A DNA stretch of 64,000 nucleotides, taken from assembly GCF_010882125.1 (NCBI RefSeq), contig NZ_JAAGVZ010000005.1:124001-188000 (forward strand), in the 5' to 3' direction. Positions 55,150 to 63,307 of the stretch are shown here, one piece after another. A program made the translations under genes and the position numbers. Position 1 is the stretch's first letter. Every line of letters starts with the position of its first letter. Below the pieces are notes generated by a model. That model was not told where the DNA came from, ran no database searches, and saw nothing but the letters and a program-made list of their open reading frames with translations. The stretch comes from Peribacillus alkalitolerans (lineage in GTDB: Bacteria > Bacillota > Bacilli > Bacillales > DSM-1321).

Positions 55150-56730
55150 TTGGGAGTGTATAAAATATTAGTCGCTGATTCCATTAAGCCTGAAGGATTA
55201 TATCCTTTATTAGAAGCTAAAGAAATTGAATTAATTCAAAAGACAGTCAATGAAGCACAGTCGGAACTACATGAAATGGATGCCATCTTAGTCCGTAGTG
55301 CGACCAGAGTAACTGAAGAATTGATGAACAAAATGCCAAAGCTACAAATCATTGCCCGAGCTGGTGTTGGAATTGACAATGTAGATGTAGCTGCAGCAAC
55401 AAAAAATGGGATTGTAGTAGTGAATGCACCTGACGGAAATACCATTTCAACTGCAGAGCATACTTTTGCTATGATGGCATCCTTACTTAGACACATCCCT
55501 CAAGCCCATTCGTCTTTGAAAAACAAAGAATGGATGCGCAATTCTTTTACAGGTACAGAATTAAATGGAAAGACATTAGGGATCGTTGGATTTGGAAGGA
55601 TCGGAGGAGAAATCGCCAAAAGAGCTAAGGCATTCGGAATGGATGTCCAAGTCTATGACCCTTTTTTAACAGCAGACCGTGCAAAAAAATTGAACGTTAC
55701 TCTATTATCTCTGGACGACCTAATCAAAAGCTCCGATATTATTACCGTACATACCCCATTGACCAAAGAAACAACAGGTATATTGAATAAAGAAAACCTC
55801 CGAACGGCTAAAAAAGGTGTCTATATTTTGAACTGTGCACGCGGTGGAATCATTGAAGAAGAGGATTTATATGAACTGATTGTTGAGGGCCACATCGCAG
55901 GAGCTGCGCTTGATGTATTCGTAGAAGAACCTGCCATTCATAATAGCCTGTTAGAGCTTGATCAAGTCATCGTCACACCTCATCTAGGAGCATCGACGAA
56001 AGAAGCACAGCTGAACGTGGCAACCCAGGTGGCCCAAGAGGTTTTACAGTATTTGAATGGGAATCCAGTTGCCAATAGTATTAACCTGCCTGCTATCTCA
56101 AAAGAACTATTCCAGAAGGTACAGCCTTATTATCAATTAGTGAAACAACTAGGATCAATTGTTTCACAATGTATGAAAGAAGGCATACACGAAATCTCTG
56201 TGACCTACGCTGGCAGCGGCATGGATTTTGATACCTCCATTTTAACTAAAAGCTTACTTTCAGGCTTTTTTCAATCAAGAGTGGATGCAACTGTAAATGA
56301 AGTAAATGCAATACTGACAGCTAAAGAAAGAGGAATAACGATTGGAGAAAAAATATCACAAAACACGTTCGGATATTCAAATTGCATTTCTGTAACAGTA
56401 AAAGGTGATACAAAAACCTTTGAACTAAAAGGAACTTATATTGAGAATTATGGTCCACGTGTCGTAAGTTTAAATGGTTTCCATATTGATTTCAACCCAG
56501 TTGGCAACCTTTTGTATATTCAGCATACAGATAAGCCTGGAGTCATCGGAAGAGTCGGGAAAATCTTAGGAGATCATGGTGTGAATATCGCTACGATGCA
56601 AGTTGGAAGAAAACAGGTTGGTGGGGAGGCCATAATGGTTATGGCCTTTGATAAACCACTTAGAGAAGAGATGTTTTCCATTATGGAGAACCTAGACGAT
56701 ATCTCTTTTATGTATTCCATTACTTTATAA
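55150..56730 (+). CDS. serA: D-3-phosphoglycerate dehydrogenase
   Basis: First step of serine synthesis. The 526 residues have the substrate-binding N-terminal domain, an NAD-binding region with [25 protein letters not shown] (about 141-165), [11 protein letters not shown] and the catalytic His in TPHLGAST (about 279), then an allosteric substrate-binding domain and a C-terminal ACT domain (about 455-526). The start is TTG at 55150 with GGATGG upstream; GTG at 55156 is an alternative. It has its own promoter and terminator. In B. subtilis aroC follows serA; here it does not. Confidence 0.96.
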   Translation: MGVYKILVADSIKPEGLYPLLEAKEIELIQKTVNEAQSELHEMDAILVRSATRVTEELMNKMPKLQIIARAGVGIDNVDVAAATKNGIVVVNAPDGNTISTAEHTFAMMASLLRHIPQAHSSLKNKEWMRNSFTGTELNGKTLGIVGFGRIGGEIAKRAKAFGMDVQVYDPFLTADRAKKLNVTLLSLDDLIKSSDIITVHTPLTKETTGILNKENLRTAKKGVYILNCARGGIIEEEDLYELIVEGHIAGAALDVFVEEPAIHNSLLELDQVIVTPHLGASTKEAQLNVATQVAQEVLQYLNGNPVANSINLPAISKELFQKVQPYYQLVKQLGSIVSQCMKEGIHEISVTYAGSGMDFDTSILTKSLLSGFFQSRVDATVNEVNAILTAKERGITIGEKISQNTFGYSNCISVTVKGDTKTFELKGTYIENYGPRVVSLNGFHIDFNPVGNLLYIQHTDKPGVIGRVGKILGDHGVNIATMQVGRKQVGGEAIMVMAFDKPLREEMFSIMENLDDISFMYSITL

Positions 56731-56736
56731 ATAGAG

Positions 56737-56772
56737 AAAAGGTATCGAGAGCACGCTCTCCGATACCTTTTG
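56737..56772 (+). terminator. Terminator of serA
   Basis: AAAAGGTATCG and CGATACCTTTT form the outer stem with AGAGC-ACG-GCTCT-type inner pairs, followed by TGTCATTTTT. Nearly the same sequence, inverted, terminates rsiX at 59507-59547. Confidence 0.92.
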
Positions 56773-56802
56773 TCATTTTTGATAGGTATTGTCGGGGAAA
56801 AG

Positions 56803-56931
56803 GTTGATTTCCGTTCCAGGCGCTTGCTTTCCGGGGGGCGTTCGCCGAGCCTCCTCGTCGCTACCGCTCCTGCGGGGTCTCGCCTGTAACGCTAATCCCC
56901 CAGAAGTCAAGCGCCTTCCACTCCAATCAAC
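56803..56931. repeat. GTTGATT palindromic repeat, copy G (short)
   Basis: A 129-bp copy downstream of serA. Ends GTTGATT and AATCAAC. Its right end lies 47 bp from the stop of the transposase relic. With copy H, in inverted orientation, it flanks that relic. Confidence 0.88.
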
Positions 56932-56977
56932 CAGTGTCCTTGAAAAATCAACTAAAAAACCTGTTATTTAAGCTTTA

Positions 56978-57202
56978 TCAATCATCCTCAAGCAACTTTG
57001 ATGTCCAAGTTGCCAGTTTCTTTAAATTCATGGATGCAAAAGTAAGCATCGCTTGCATGGACAATTTTTTTAGGCCTTGTAGGGTTGTCCATCGCATACC
57101 ATGCTGCTGCATCGAGTTTTCGGACTAAGTGGTCTTGTGGAAAAAGTTGTTCAATGGCCAGCATTTCTATTGTTCACGTTCATTGATTTGATTTTTAGTC
57201 AT
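56978..57202 (-). pseudogene. IS1182-family transposase relic (internally deleted, frameshifted)
   Basis: Read on the minus strand, three pieces in different frames: MTKNQINEREQ then stop (57202-57168); MLAIEQLFPQDHLVRKLDAA (57164-57105); and HGMRWTTLQGLKKLSMQAML, TFASMNLKKLATWTSKLLEDD then stop (57103-56978). The first two resemble the N-terminus of IS1182-type transposases, the last the C-terminus. About 300-400 internal codons are lost. GAGGTGAT precedes the start. Repeat copies G and H lie 47 bp after and 36 bp before. It cannot be functional. Confidence 0.8.
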
Positions 57203-57237
57203 CAATGTTTATCACCTCAAAATTATGTACGAGCACG

Positions 57238-57365
57238 GTTGATTGGAGAGGAGGGCGACGACTCCTGCGGGAAAAGCGTGAGACTTGAGACCCCGCACGA
57301 AGCGTAGCGAAGGAGGAGGCTCAAGCCTCGCCCGCGGAAAGCGTTCGCCCGGATCGGAAATCAAC
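57238..57365. repeat. GTTGATT palindromic repeat, copy H (short, inverted relative to G)
   Basis: A 128-bp copy upstream of the transposase relic. Ends GTTGATT and AATCAAC. Read as reverse complement it aligns with copy G over its whole length (GCTTTCCGCGGGCG, GAGCCTCCTC, GGTCTCA, CCGCAGGAGTC). Confidence 0.88.
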
Positions 57366-57404
57366 TTCTAGTTCTTAGCACTACTTTTTTCATTGTATAA
57401 GAAA

Positions 57405-57448
57405 AGACTGTAGGCAAACTCGAAAATTTTCGAGTTTGCCTACAGTCT
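57405..57448 (-). terminator. 44-bp perfect palindrome after the PHP gene
   Basis: 22-base arms without a loop: AGACTGTAGGCAAACTCGAAAA and its exact complement. On the minus strand it is followed by TTTTCTTATAC, so it can work as a terminator for the gene ending at 57486. Confidence 0.8.
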
Positions 57449-57449
57449 G

Positions 57450-57482
57450 AAGCTTGCTAACTTTCGTTAACAAGCTTTTTTT
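57450..57482 (+). terminator. Plus-strand hairpin with T-run next to the palindrome
   Basis: AAGCTTG-C-TAAC-TTTC-GTTA-A-CAAGCTT followed by TTTTT on the plus strand, overlapping the end of the minus-strand PHP gene. It may stop transcription coming from serA and the relic. Confidence 0.75.
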
Positions 57483-57485
57483 AGG

Positions 57486-58298
57486 TTATCCTAAGGGAAT
57501 CTCTTTTCGCTCTCCCCTTGAGAAGGTCATTAATGATTCATATCCTACTGTTTTAGCTAATGTAATCGCTTGATCAAAATCAGCTCCTACATGTTCAGGG
57601 AAATGAGCGTCTGAAGAAAGTACGATAGGAATATTTTTATTGAAACACATTTCAAGCAGTCTCTTATCAGGATACAATTGGCCTATCGGTTTTCTTAAAC
57701 CTGCTGTGCTTATCTCGACACAAGTCTTTGAATCTTTCAATGCATTTGTTGCCCGTTCATATTGTTCTAATAAAAATTCTTCATCATCTGGAATGTATTT
57801 AAAGATTTTCACGAGATCGATATGTCCAATAATATCGAATAGGTTAGATTCAGCTAGAGTGACAACCTGATCAAAATATCGTCTGTACACATCAAATAAA
57901 TCACGACGGTCCCACTCGTGTATGTACTCCTTAAGATCAATGCCAAAATCATCGATCCAGTGTATAGAACCAATTACATAATCAAATGGATAAGCAGAAA
58001 TGAACTTTTTCATTTCTTTGTGCTTACTTGGAGTATAATCCATCTCAATTGACATTTTTACATCAATTTTAGCGTTCCACGCTTCCTGAAAGAGATTTTG
58101 ATAATCCTTCATATCATAATATCTACGTGGATTGACCCACTCATTTTGAAGAATATCTGCAGTTTGATAAAAATGATAGGCATGCTCAGAAATTCCGAAA
58201 TAATCAATTCCCTTTAATTTAGCTTGATCCGTAAACTTCGTTAAATAATCTAATGTAAGTGTGCCCGTTTCCAAATGATTATGAAAATCCGTCAACAT
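57486..58298 (-). CDS. hisJ: Histidinol-phosphatase (PHP family)
   Basis: PHP-type phosphatase of 270 residues giving histidinol. The N-terminal metal-binding motif is TDFHNHLETG (His5, His7 area), then GIDYFGISEHAYHF (about 30-43), GSIHWIDDFG (about 111-120), IGHIDLVKIF (about 158-167), and SSDAHFPEHVG near 235-245. The HisJ/HisK assignment rests on this pattern. In B. subtilis hisJ is elsewhere, so this is a local difference; the aroC gene would be expected at this position between serA and rsiX. Confidence 0.8.
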   Translation of the reverse strand: MLTDFHNHLETGTLTLDYLTKFTDQAKLKGIDYFGISEHAYHFYQTADILQNEWVNPRRYYDMKDYQNLFQEAWNAKIDVKMSIEMDYTPSKHKEMKKFISAYPFDYVIGSIHWIDDFGIDLKEYIHEWDRRDLFDVYRRYFDQVVTLAESNLFDIIGHIDLVKIFKYIPDDEEFLLEQYERATNALKDSKTCVEISTAGLRKPIGQLYPDKRLLEMCFNKNIPIVLSSDAHFPEHVGADFDQAITLAKTVGYESLMTFSRGERKEIPLG

Positions 58299-58400
58299 TC
58301 CAATTCCCCCTTTATCCCTTTAATTATACAAAGGGTAAACGGGGAATCCTAGTTAAAATCTAGATTAAGTTTCATTAAGCTATGTAGGTATAATGCTATC

Positions 58401-59093
58401 TCATTTTTCATCAGAAACAATTAATAATTGGTCGGTGTATATCGTATCTTCACTTAAATGATTCAGAGACTTAAGGTGTTCGATGGTGGTCCCATATTCT
58501 TTCGAGATGGACCATAATGTTTCCCCTACAGCAACGTGATGTGTTACATATTTGTCTTCACTATTTGAAGCATGTACAGGAATTGCTTCCTTTGTGGCCA
58601 AATGGTTAATATCTAGTACTAAAAGAGGATCTAGACTATTCTCCTTTTCAAATGTCCATTCTTTTTCATGAACTTCAAAATGGAGATGCACTCCCCTTGA
58701 TCTTCCTGTATTACCCATGGTACCAATTTTCTGTCCTTTTTCAATTGGCTCACCTTGCTCTACTAGACGTTTATTCAGATGTGCGTACACAGTCTCATAA
58801 TCACCATGTTCTATAAAAACAACATTTCCATATGTATTTGAAAAATAAGATTTCGAGACAATTCCTTTATCTACTGACACGATTTCACTGTCCATATCAG
58901 CGGCTATATCAATGCCTTTATGAGATCCCTCTCTCGTTCCGTAATGATCCGTTATTACACCATCAGTGGGCCAAACCCACTGGTCTATTATCGGGTACTC
59001 TTCTGCATGCCCTACGCTTCCACCTAAAAATAGTAATCCAATACAAGCTGCAATGATTAGCGCGATTAGAATTCTTTTTCCGTAGTCCAGCAT
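58401..59093 (-). CDS. M23 peptidase with LysM domain
   Basis: Secreted cell-wall hydrolase candidate with 230 residues. N-terminal signal or anchor (about 8-28), then an M23 domain with SHKGIDIAAD (His and Asp zinc ligands, about 57-66), YGNVVFIEHG, and GVHLHFEVHEKE (HxH, about 134-145), and a C-terminal LysM motif (about 180-225: HHVAVGETLWSISKEYGTT...). Similar to SpoIIQ-like or LytM proteins in domain content; no specific name is assigned. It lies between hisJ and rsiX. Confidence 0.82.
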   Translation of the reverse strand: MLDYGKRILIALIIAACIGLLFLGGSVGHAEEYPIIDQWVWPTDGVITDHYGTREGSHKGIDIAADMDSEIVSVDKGIVSKSYFSNTYGNVVFIEHGDYETVYAHLNKRLVEQGEPIEKGQKIGTMGNTGRSRGVHLHFEVHEKEWTFEKENSLDPLLVLDINHLATKEAIPVHASNSEDKYVTHHVAVGETLWSISKEYGTTIEHLKSLNHLSEDTIYTDQLLIVSDEK

Positions 59094-59323
59094 TTTCTTC
59101 CTCCTTTAATCGCTCGTCCATCCTACACTATGAATCCTTATTTCAAAGTAGAACATGTTTTTTGGGAAATCATCCCTTTGAATAGACTCACGTTTTTTAG
59201 ATTGAACAAAGTCCTTTAGATTTATTCATTTTTTCTTTTCAAAGATGGCAACGAGGTATTATATTCAAGAATGAGTTGTACATATTCGTTTTTAAAGAAA
59301 AAAATTAACTATGAATTAGAGAA

Positions 59324-59479
59324 GTTGATTTCCGCTCCGAGGGATTAGCGTTACAGGCGAGATCCCGCAGGAGCGGTAGAGACGAGGGATTAGCGTTACA
59401 GGCGAGATCCCGCAGGAGCGGTAGAGACGAGGAGGCTCGGCGAACGCCCCCCGGAAAGCAAGCTGGAGCGGAAATCAAC
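59324..59479. repeat. GTTGATT palindromic repeat, copy I (with 45-bp tandem duplication)
   Basis: A 156-bp copy between the M23 gene and rsiX. Ends GTTGATTTCCGCTCC and GGAGCGGAAATCAAC are a perfect 15-bp inverted repeat, the best in the set. A 45-bp unit is repeated exactly at 59339-59383 and 59384-59428; without it the copy is 111 bp long. The orientation is inverse to copy G, and the flanks show similarity (see findings). Confidence 0.9.
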
Positions 59480-59506
59480 CTTTCCCTACCATACATATCA
59501 AAAACG

Positions 59507-59547
59507 ACAAAAGGTATCGAGAGAGCGTACTCTCGATACCTTTTGTC
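59507..59547 (-). terminator. Terminator of rsiX (first)
   Basis: GACAAAAGGTATCGAGAG and CTCTCGATACCTTTTGTC pair around a short loop, 43 bp after the rsiX stop; the same hairpin as at serA but inverted. Confidence 0.85.
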
Positions 59548-59555
59548 GACAATCT

Positions 59556-59583
59556 GAAATAACCAATGAGATTCATTGGTTAT
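59556..59583 (-). terminator. Second hairpin after rsiX
   Basis: AATAACCAATGA and TCATTGGTTATT pair on the minus strand just after the stop at 59590, before the main terminator. Confidence 0.6.
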
Positions 59584-59589
59584 TTTTCA

Positions 59590-60816
59590 TTAATTCACTT
59601 TATTAGGATGGACGAAGACGGTCGTTTCTTGATTCATTTTAATCAATCCAACTTGCTGAATGGTAGGATGTTCGAATGTGATAGATTTAAAACCGAATTC
59701 ACGAGCTGTTAGAACCATTGCTTCTAAAGCTCTAATAGTCACTTCTGATTCATCAAGCATTGTCTCCTCAGTAAATGAAACAATTACTTTATGGCCTTCT
59801 TGTTTGACGGTAAATTGAAAGGATTCTGGAATAGAAGGATAGATATATGAAACATCCAAAGGTTTTTTCATATCATGTAATGCTGACTCAAAATTCTCAA
59901 AACCATTTAAGGTCGGTACAAGTAATTTTTTAGTTTGGTTATTGTATTGGTAAATCAAATAACCCCTTTTTCGTTCGAACGGGAGTATCTCAAGCTCAGT
60001 TTTAAGCCCAAAGCTTGAAAATTCTACTCCTGGATTACCTTCCTGACTGAATGTAACTTTATCTATCCCTGAATATCCTGCAGTATCCTTTAAAGCCTCA
60101 AAAAAAGTATAATCCATATTGATAAATGGATGGCCTTCTAAAAGGTCTACATTTAATGTACGTGATTCGTGATCTATAGATAGTATCGTTGATGGAAGAG
60201 GATAGTATTCTCCCAAGCCAAGTTGTTCCTCATCTAATTCCTGCATGATTTTTTCAAAGGTTTCAAGCTGAGGGATTCCTTTGGATTCTGTGCCTTGTAC
60301 AGTGAAAGTGATTGGAACAATATAATTCACATTCATATCTGGAACGGCTATTGTTATCTCGGTTTGATTATCATTTTCATCTGGGACAATGATAGAAGGC
60401 TCTGATGAGGCACTGGTAATTCCTATTTTTGAATCTTCTGTGGATCCATCTTCCTTACCCTTAGTTAGCGCGATTTCCTTTTTAGGCTCAGAAGACGGTT
60501 CCTTTTTTATCACAGCTTCATCCTTGGAAGATTGTGAAGATTGTGAAGCTTGTGATTCATCTGATATTGCTACTTTACTTTCAGAACTTTTATCTCCTGA
60601 AGGGTTATTAAAGAAAAAAGATGAGGTAATAATTGCAAATAGGAAAACTGCCGCTATGCCCGCCATCGCTGGAAGCCATCTTTGAACCGACTTTTTCTTT
60701 CTAGTTGCCAGTTGAATATTCGCTAAAACTTCCTGTGCACTTCGCTCGTCCTTTATGCCAGGTAATTTTGAAAACAATTCTTCAACTTCATGATCTGTCC
60801 ATTGTGATCTTTTCAA
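59590..60816 (-). CDS. rsiX: Anti-sigma-X factor RsiX (GerMN domain protein)
   Basis: Membrane anti-sigma factor that holds SigX. The 408 residues have an N-terminal cytoplasmic part (about 1-45), a membrane span (about 48-66), a Ser/Gln/Lys-rich linker (about 75-145, with SQASQSSQSSKDE from tandem 9-bp repeats), and the extracytoplasmic region with GerMN-like domain (about 150-408). The start is TTG at 60816, with GGAGGG about 8 bp before; it overlaps sigX by 29 bp, indicating coupling. Both are next to resDE, as in B. subtilis. Confidence 0.9.
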   Translation of the reverse strand: MKRSQWTDHEVEELFSKLPGIKDERSAQEVLANIQLATRKKKSVQRWLPAMAGIAAVFLFAIITSSFFFNNPSGDKSSESKVAISDESQASQSSQSSKDEAVIKKEPSSEPKKEIALTKGKEDGSTEDSKIGITSASSEPSIIVPDENDNQTEITIAVPDMNVNYIVPITFTVQGTESKGIPQLETFEKIMQELDEEQLGLGEYYPLPSTILSIDHESRTLNVDLLEGHPFINMDYTFFEALKDTAGYSGIDKVTFSQEGNPGVEFSSFGLKTELEILPFERKRGYLIYQYNNQTKKLLVPTLNGFENFESALHDMKKPLDVSYIYPSIPESFQFTVKQEGHKVIVSFTEETMLDESEVTIRALEAMVLTAREFGFKSITFEHPTIQQVGLIKMNQETTVFVHPNKVN

Positions 60817-61342
60817 GAGGGCTTCCCTCCTTTCCTACATTAGCCTCAAGAATTTTCTTCACTGCTTTCAATGCCCTATGTTGAGTAGTCTTTACTTTAC
60901 TTTCCGTCCAACCTAAAACCTCGGCTGTTTCCGAAATAGATAGGGATTGGATATAACGAAGAATGATGACAGATCGTTGATCGACTGTGCATTCATCCAA
61001 ACTTTTGTAAATCCATTGTATTTCCTCTTTTTGTAGAGCAATTTCTTCAGGGATTGGATGCTCATCCTTAATTTGTTGCTTATCCCAATCGAAATTTTCC
61101 ATCAATCTTTGCTTCCAGCTTTTTTGTTTTCTAAAATGATCGATTGCAGCATTCCGCGCTATCGAGTATAGCCATGTCCTCTCACTGCTTTTCCCCTCAA
61201 ATTTTTGATGGGATTTGTAGACACGTATATAGACTTCCTGCACTAAATCCTCTGCTGTCTCCCTATTCTTCACCATATAAAATAAAAACTGAAATACATC
61301 ATGATGGTACTTTTCATATAAATCCTGGAAAACGGAGTCCAT
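60788..61342 (-). CDS. sigX: RNA polymerase ECF sigma factor SigX
   Basis: ECF sigma factor of 184 residues. Region 2 has YEKYHHDVFQFLFYMVKNRETAEDLVQEVYIRVYKSH (about 9-45), region 4 has TVDQRSVIILRYIQSLSISETAEVLGWTESKVKTTQHRALKAVK (about 118-161). In B. subtilis SigX controls cell-envelope charge and cationic peptide resistance genes. A matching sigma-X promoter stands upstream at 61370-61396, so it should be autoregulated. The SD GGAGGAGGGGGATAA precedes the ATG. Confidence 0.95.
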   Translation of the reverse strand: MDSVFQDLYEKYHHDVFQFLFYMVKNRETAEDLVQEVYIRVYKSHQKFEGKSSERTWLYSIARNAAIDHFRKQKSWKQRLMENFDWDKQQIKDEHPIPEEIALQKEEIQWIYKSLDECTVDQRSVIILRYIQSLSISETAEVLGWTESKVKTTQHRALKAVKKILEANVGKEGSPLEKITMDRS

Positions 61343-61369
61343 TTATCCCCCTCCTCCGTTATAATATTA

Positions 61370-61396
61370 GTCGTAACGTTATGTATAAAAGTTACA
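61370..61396 (-). promoter_or_regulatory. Sigma-X autoregulatory promoter of sigX
   Basis: TGTAAC (61391-61396) and CGAC (61370-61373) on the minus strand with a 17-bp spacer match the sigma-X consensus, about 30 bp before the sigX start. Confidence 0.75.
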
Positions 61397-61424
61397 CTTT
61401 TTACTATAGTCTTTTTATACAAAA

Positions 61425-61456
61425 AAAGGAAGAGTAATACAGCGCTCTTCCTTTTG
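61425..61456 (-). terminator. Terminator of resE
   Basis: AAAAGGAAGAG and CTCTTCCTTTT pair around TAATACAGCG, with a T-run on the minus strand, 67 bp after the resE stop and upstream of the sigX promoter. Confidence 0.85.
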
Positions 61457-61522
61457 TACTATGAAGTCGAACGTTTCTCATGTAACGAGATTTTTCGGCA
61501 CATTCCATCATCAGCGTCATTT

Positions 61523-63307
61523 TTAAATCGAATGATGGGGAATGGTAAAGGTAAATGTCGTACCATGATGAAGTTTGCTTTTCACTGAAATGTCTCCACC
61601 ATGAGCCGTAATGATGTTTTTAGCGATTGCCAAACCAAGTCCTGTACCTGATTCACCTCTAGTTCTGGCCTTATCAGCTTTATAAAACCGTTCAAAAACA
61701 AATGGAAGGTCTTCACTTGGTATTCCTGTGCCAGAATCACTTACTTCTATAACGAGATTATGTTTTTTATCTACTGACTGCTTAATGGTTACTACCCCGC
61801 CATCGGGAGTGTGTCGGATGGCATTATCAATCAGATTAGTCATAACCTGTTCAATTTTATCACCATCAAATTCCCAGACTAGATGTTGGTTATTAATTTC
61901 ATTTTCAACGTTAATGTTTTTTTCTTTAGCGAGACCAGTGAACTTAGAAGCTATTCTCTTAAAATAAGGTTGAAGTAATATTTCTTCATTATGCAATGAA
62001 ATTCGACCAGCTTCCATTCTTGCTAGATCCAATAAATCATTTACGAGTCTCCCCATCCTTAAAGATTCATCATAAATGATGCGGGCCAATTCTTTCTTTT
62101 CTTCCTCCGTCCCTGCAATATCATCTATGATTGCCTCACTGTAACCTTGTAACATCGAAATGGGCGTTCGAAGTTCATGCGACACGTTCGCGATAAAATC
62201 CTTCCGAAGTTTATCCAGTTTTCTTTCTTCGGTCATATCCCTTAAAACGGCAACCGCACCTCGAATATGCTCATTATTGTATAGGGGACTCACAATAATG
62301 ACCCAATGATGGCCTTGCAATGAAATTTCCCCCGTCTGTTCACTTTCCGTTTCCACAGCTTTCTCAAAAAGCTTCATTAATACTGTAGGGGCTTCTTTAT
62401 CATCTGCGATAAAACCTTTTTCATAATACCAATATTGCAAAAATGTTTCTGCTGGCGGATTTGTTGCCAAAATCGCCCCATCCCTATTTATGGTTACCAC
62501 ACCGTCTGCCATACTACTCAATATGCTTGAAAGGTTCTCTTTTTCTTGACTCAACGCATTCATATTAAAGGTTAATTGTTTGCCCATTTGATTAAAAGCT
62601 GTAGCAAGCTCACCTATTTCATCATGAGTTAGAATTGGGACCCTTGTTTCAAATTTCCCTTTAGCTACTTCAAATGCCGCTTCCCTCATTTTTCGGAGAG
62701 GAGCTGTTATTCTAGTAGATAAGAAAAAGGCAAAAATGGTGGTCAGAACTATGGCCACACCAGCAGCTAGCAAAATGAATTTGGTTGTTGACTTGACCGT
62801 TCGTTCCATTGCAGTCATCGTTTGATAGATGAAGATATAACCCTCTTGGTTATCTAACACCATCGGGGCTCCTACAATTATGACTGGGATTTTCTCTTGA
62901 TTTTTTTTATCATTAGAAAAATCGCTCAACAATAATTCCTTTTGGACTATTTTACGATCGATGAAAATTTGAGACAATTCAGGGTCATTCTTAATTTCAG
63001 ATAGAGATAGGGGTGGATCTGAAAAAGTTTTCGATGCTAATACTTTGTGCTCGCCTTCAACTACTATAATTCTCGTTGAACTTCCAAGCAATTGTGACGA
63101 AATTTCCAAAGATTCATGTGGATCTTTATGGTGCCGCAATATTTCCACTATCCTGCTTGCGGTGACTGTCAGCTCGTCTTCAACTTGATTAATATTGAAG
63201 TTTTCAAAGAATTCTAGAAGTAGAACTGTTAATATGAAAAGCACAAATGAAACTAGCAGTAGAATGGTAAGCCATAATTTCCCTACTACGCTTCTCCAAA
63301 AAATCAT
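61523..63307 (-). CDS. resE: Sensor histidine kinase ResE
   Basis: Membrane kinase of the ResDE system, which activates respiration and anaerobic genes. The 594 residues have two spans (about 11-31, 175-197) around an extracytoplasmic loop, a HAMP region (about 200-245), a PAS-like region (about 255-360), the phosphorylated histidine in NVSHELRTPISML (about 372-384), and HATPase with NLIDNAIRHTPDGG and GTGIPSEDLPFVFERFYK. It overlaps resD by 4 bp. It ends in its own terminator. Confidence 0.95.
   Translation of the reverse strand: MIFWRSVVGKLWLTILLLVSFVLFILTVLLLEFFENFNINQVEDELTVTASRIVEILRHHKDPHESLEISSQLLGSSTRIIVVEGEHKVLASKTFSDPPLSLSEIKNDPELSQIFIDRKIVQKELLLSDFSNDKKNQEKIPVIIVGAPMVLDNQEGYIFIYQTMTAMERTVKSTTKFILLAAGVAIVLTTIFAFFLSTRITAPLRKMREAAFEVAKGKFETRVPILTHDEIGELATAFNQMGKQLTFNMNALSQEKENLSSILSSMADGVVTINRDGAILATNPPAETFLQYWYYEKGFIADDKEAPTVLMKLFEKAVETESEQTGEISLQGHHWVIIVSPLYNNEHIRGAVAVLRDMTEERKLDKLRKDFIANVSHELRTPISMLQGYSEAIIDDIAGTEEEKKELARIIYDESLRMGRLVNDLLDLARMEAGRISLHNEEILLQPYFKRIASKFTGLAKEKNINVENEINNQHLVWEFDGDKIEQVMTNLIDNAIRHTPDGGVVTIKQSVDKKHNLVIEVSDSGTGIPSEDLPFVFERFYKADKARTRGESGTGLGLAIAKNIITAHGGDISVKSKLHHGTTFTFTIPHHSI

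Noticed and set aside
57101-57307. Plus-strand frame across the IS relic and repeat copy H
   Set aside because: The coding signal is on the minus strand, where the transposase fragments lie; the plus-strand frame is an accident.
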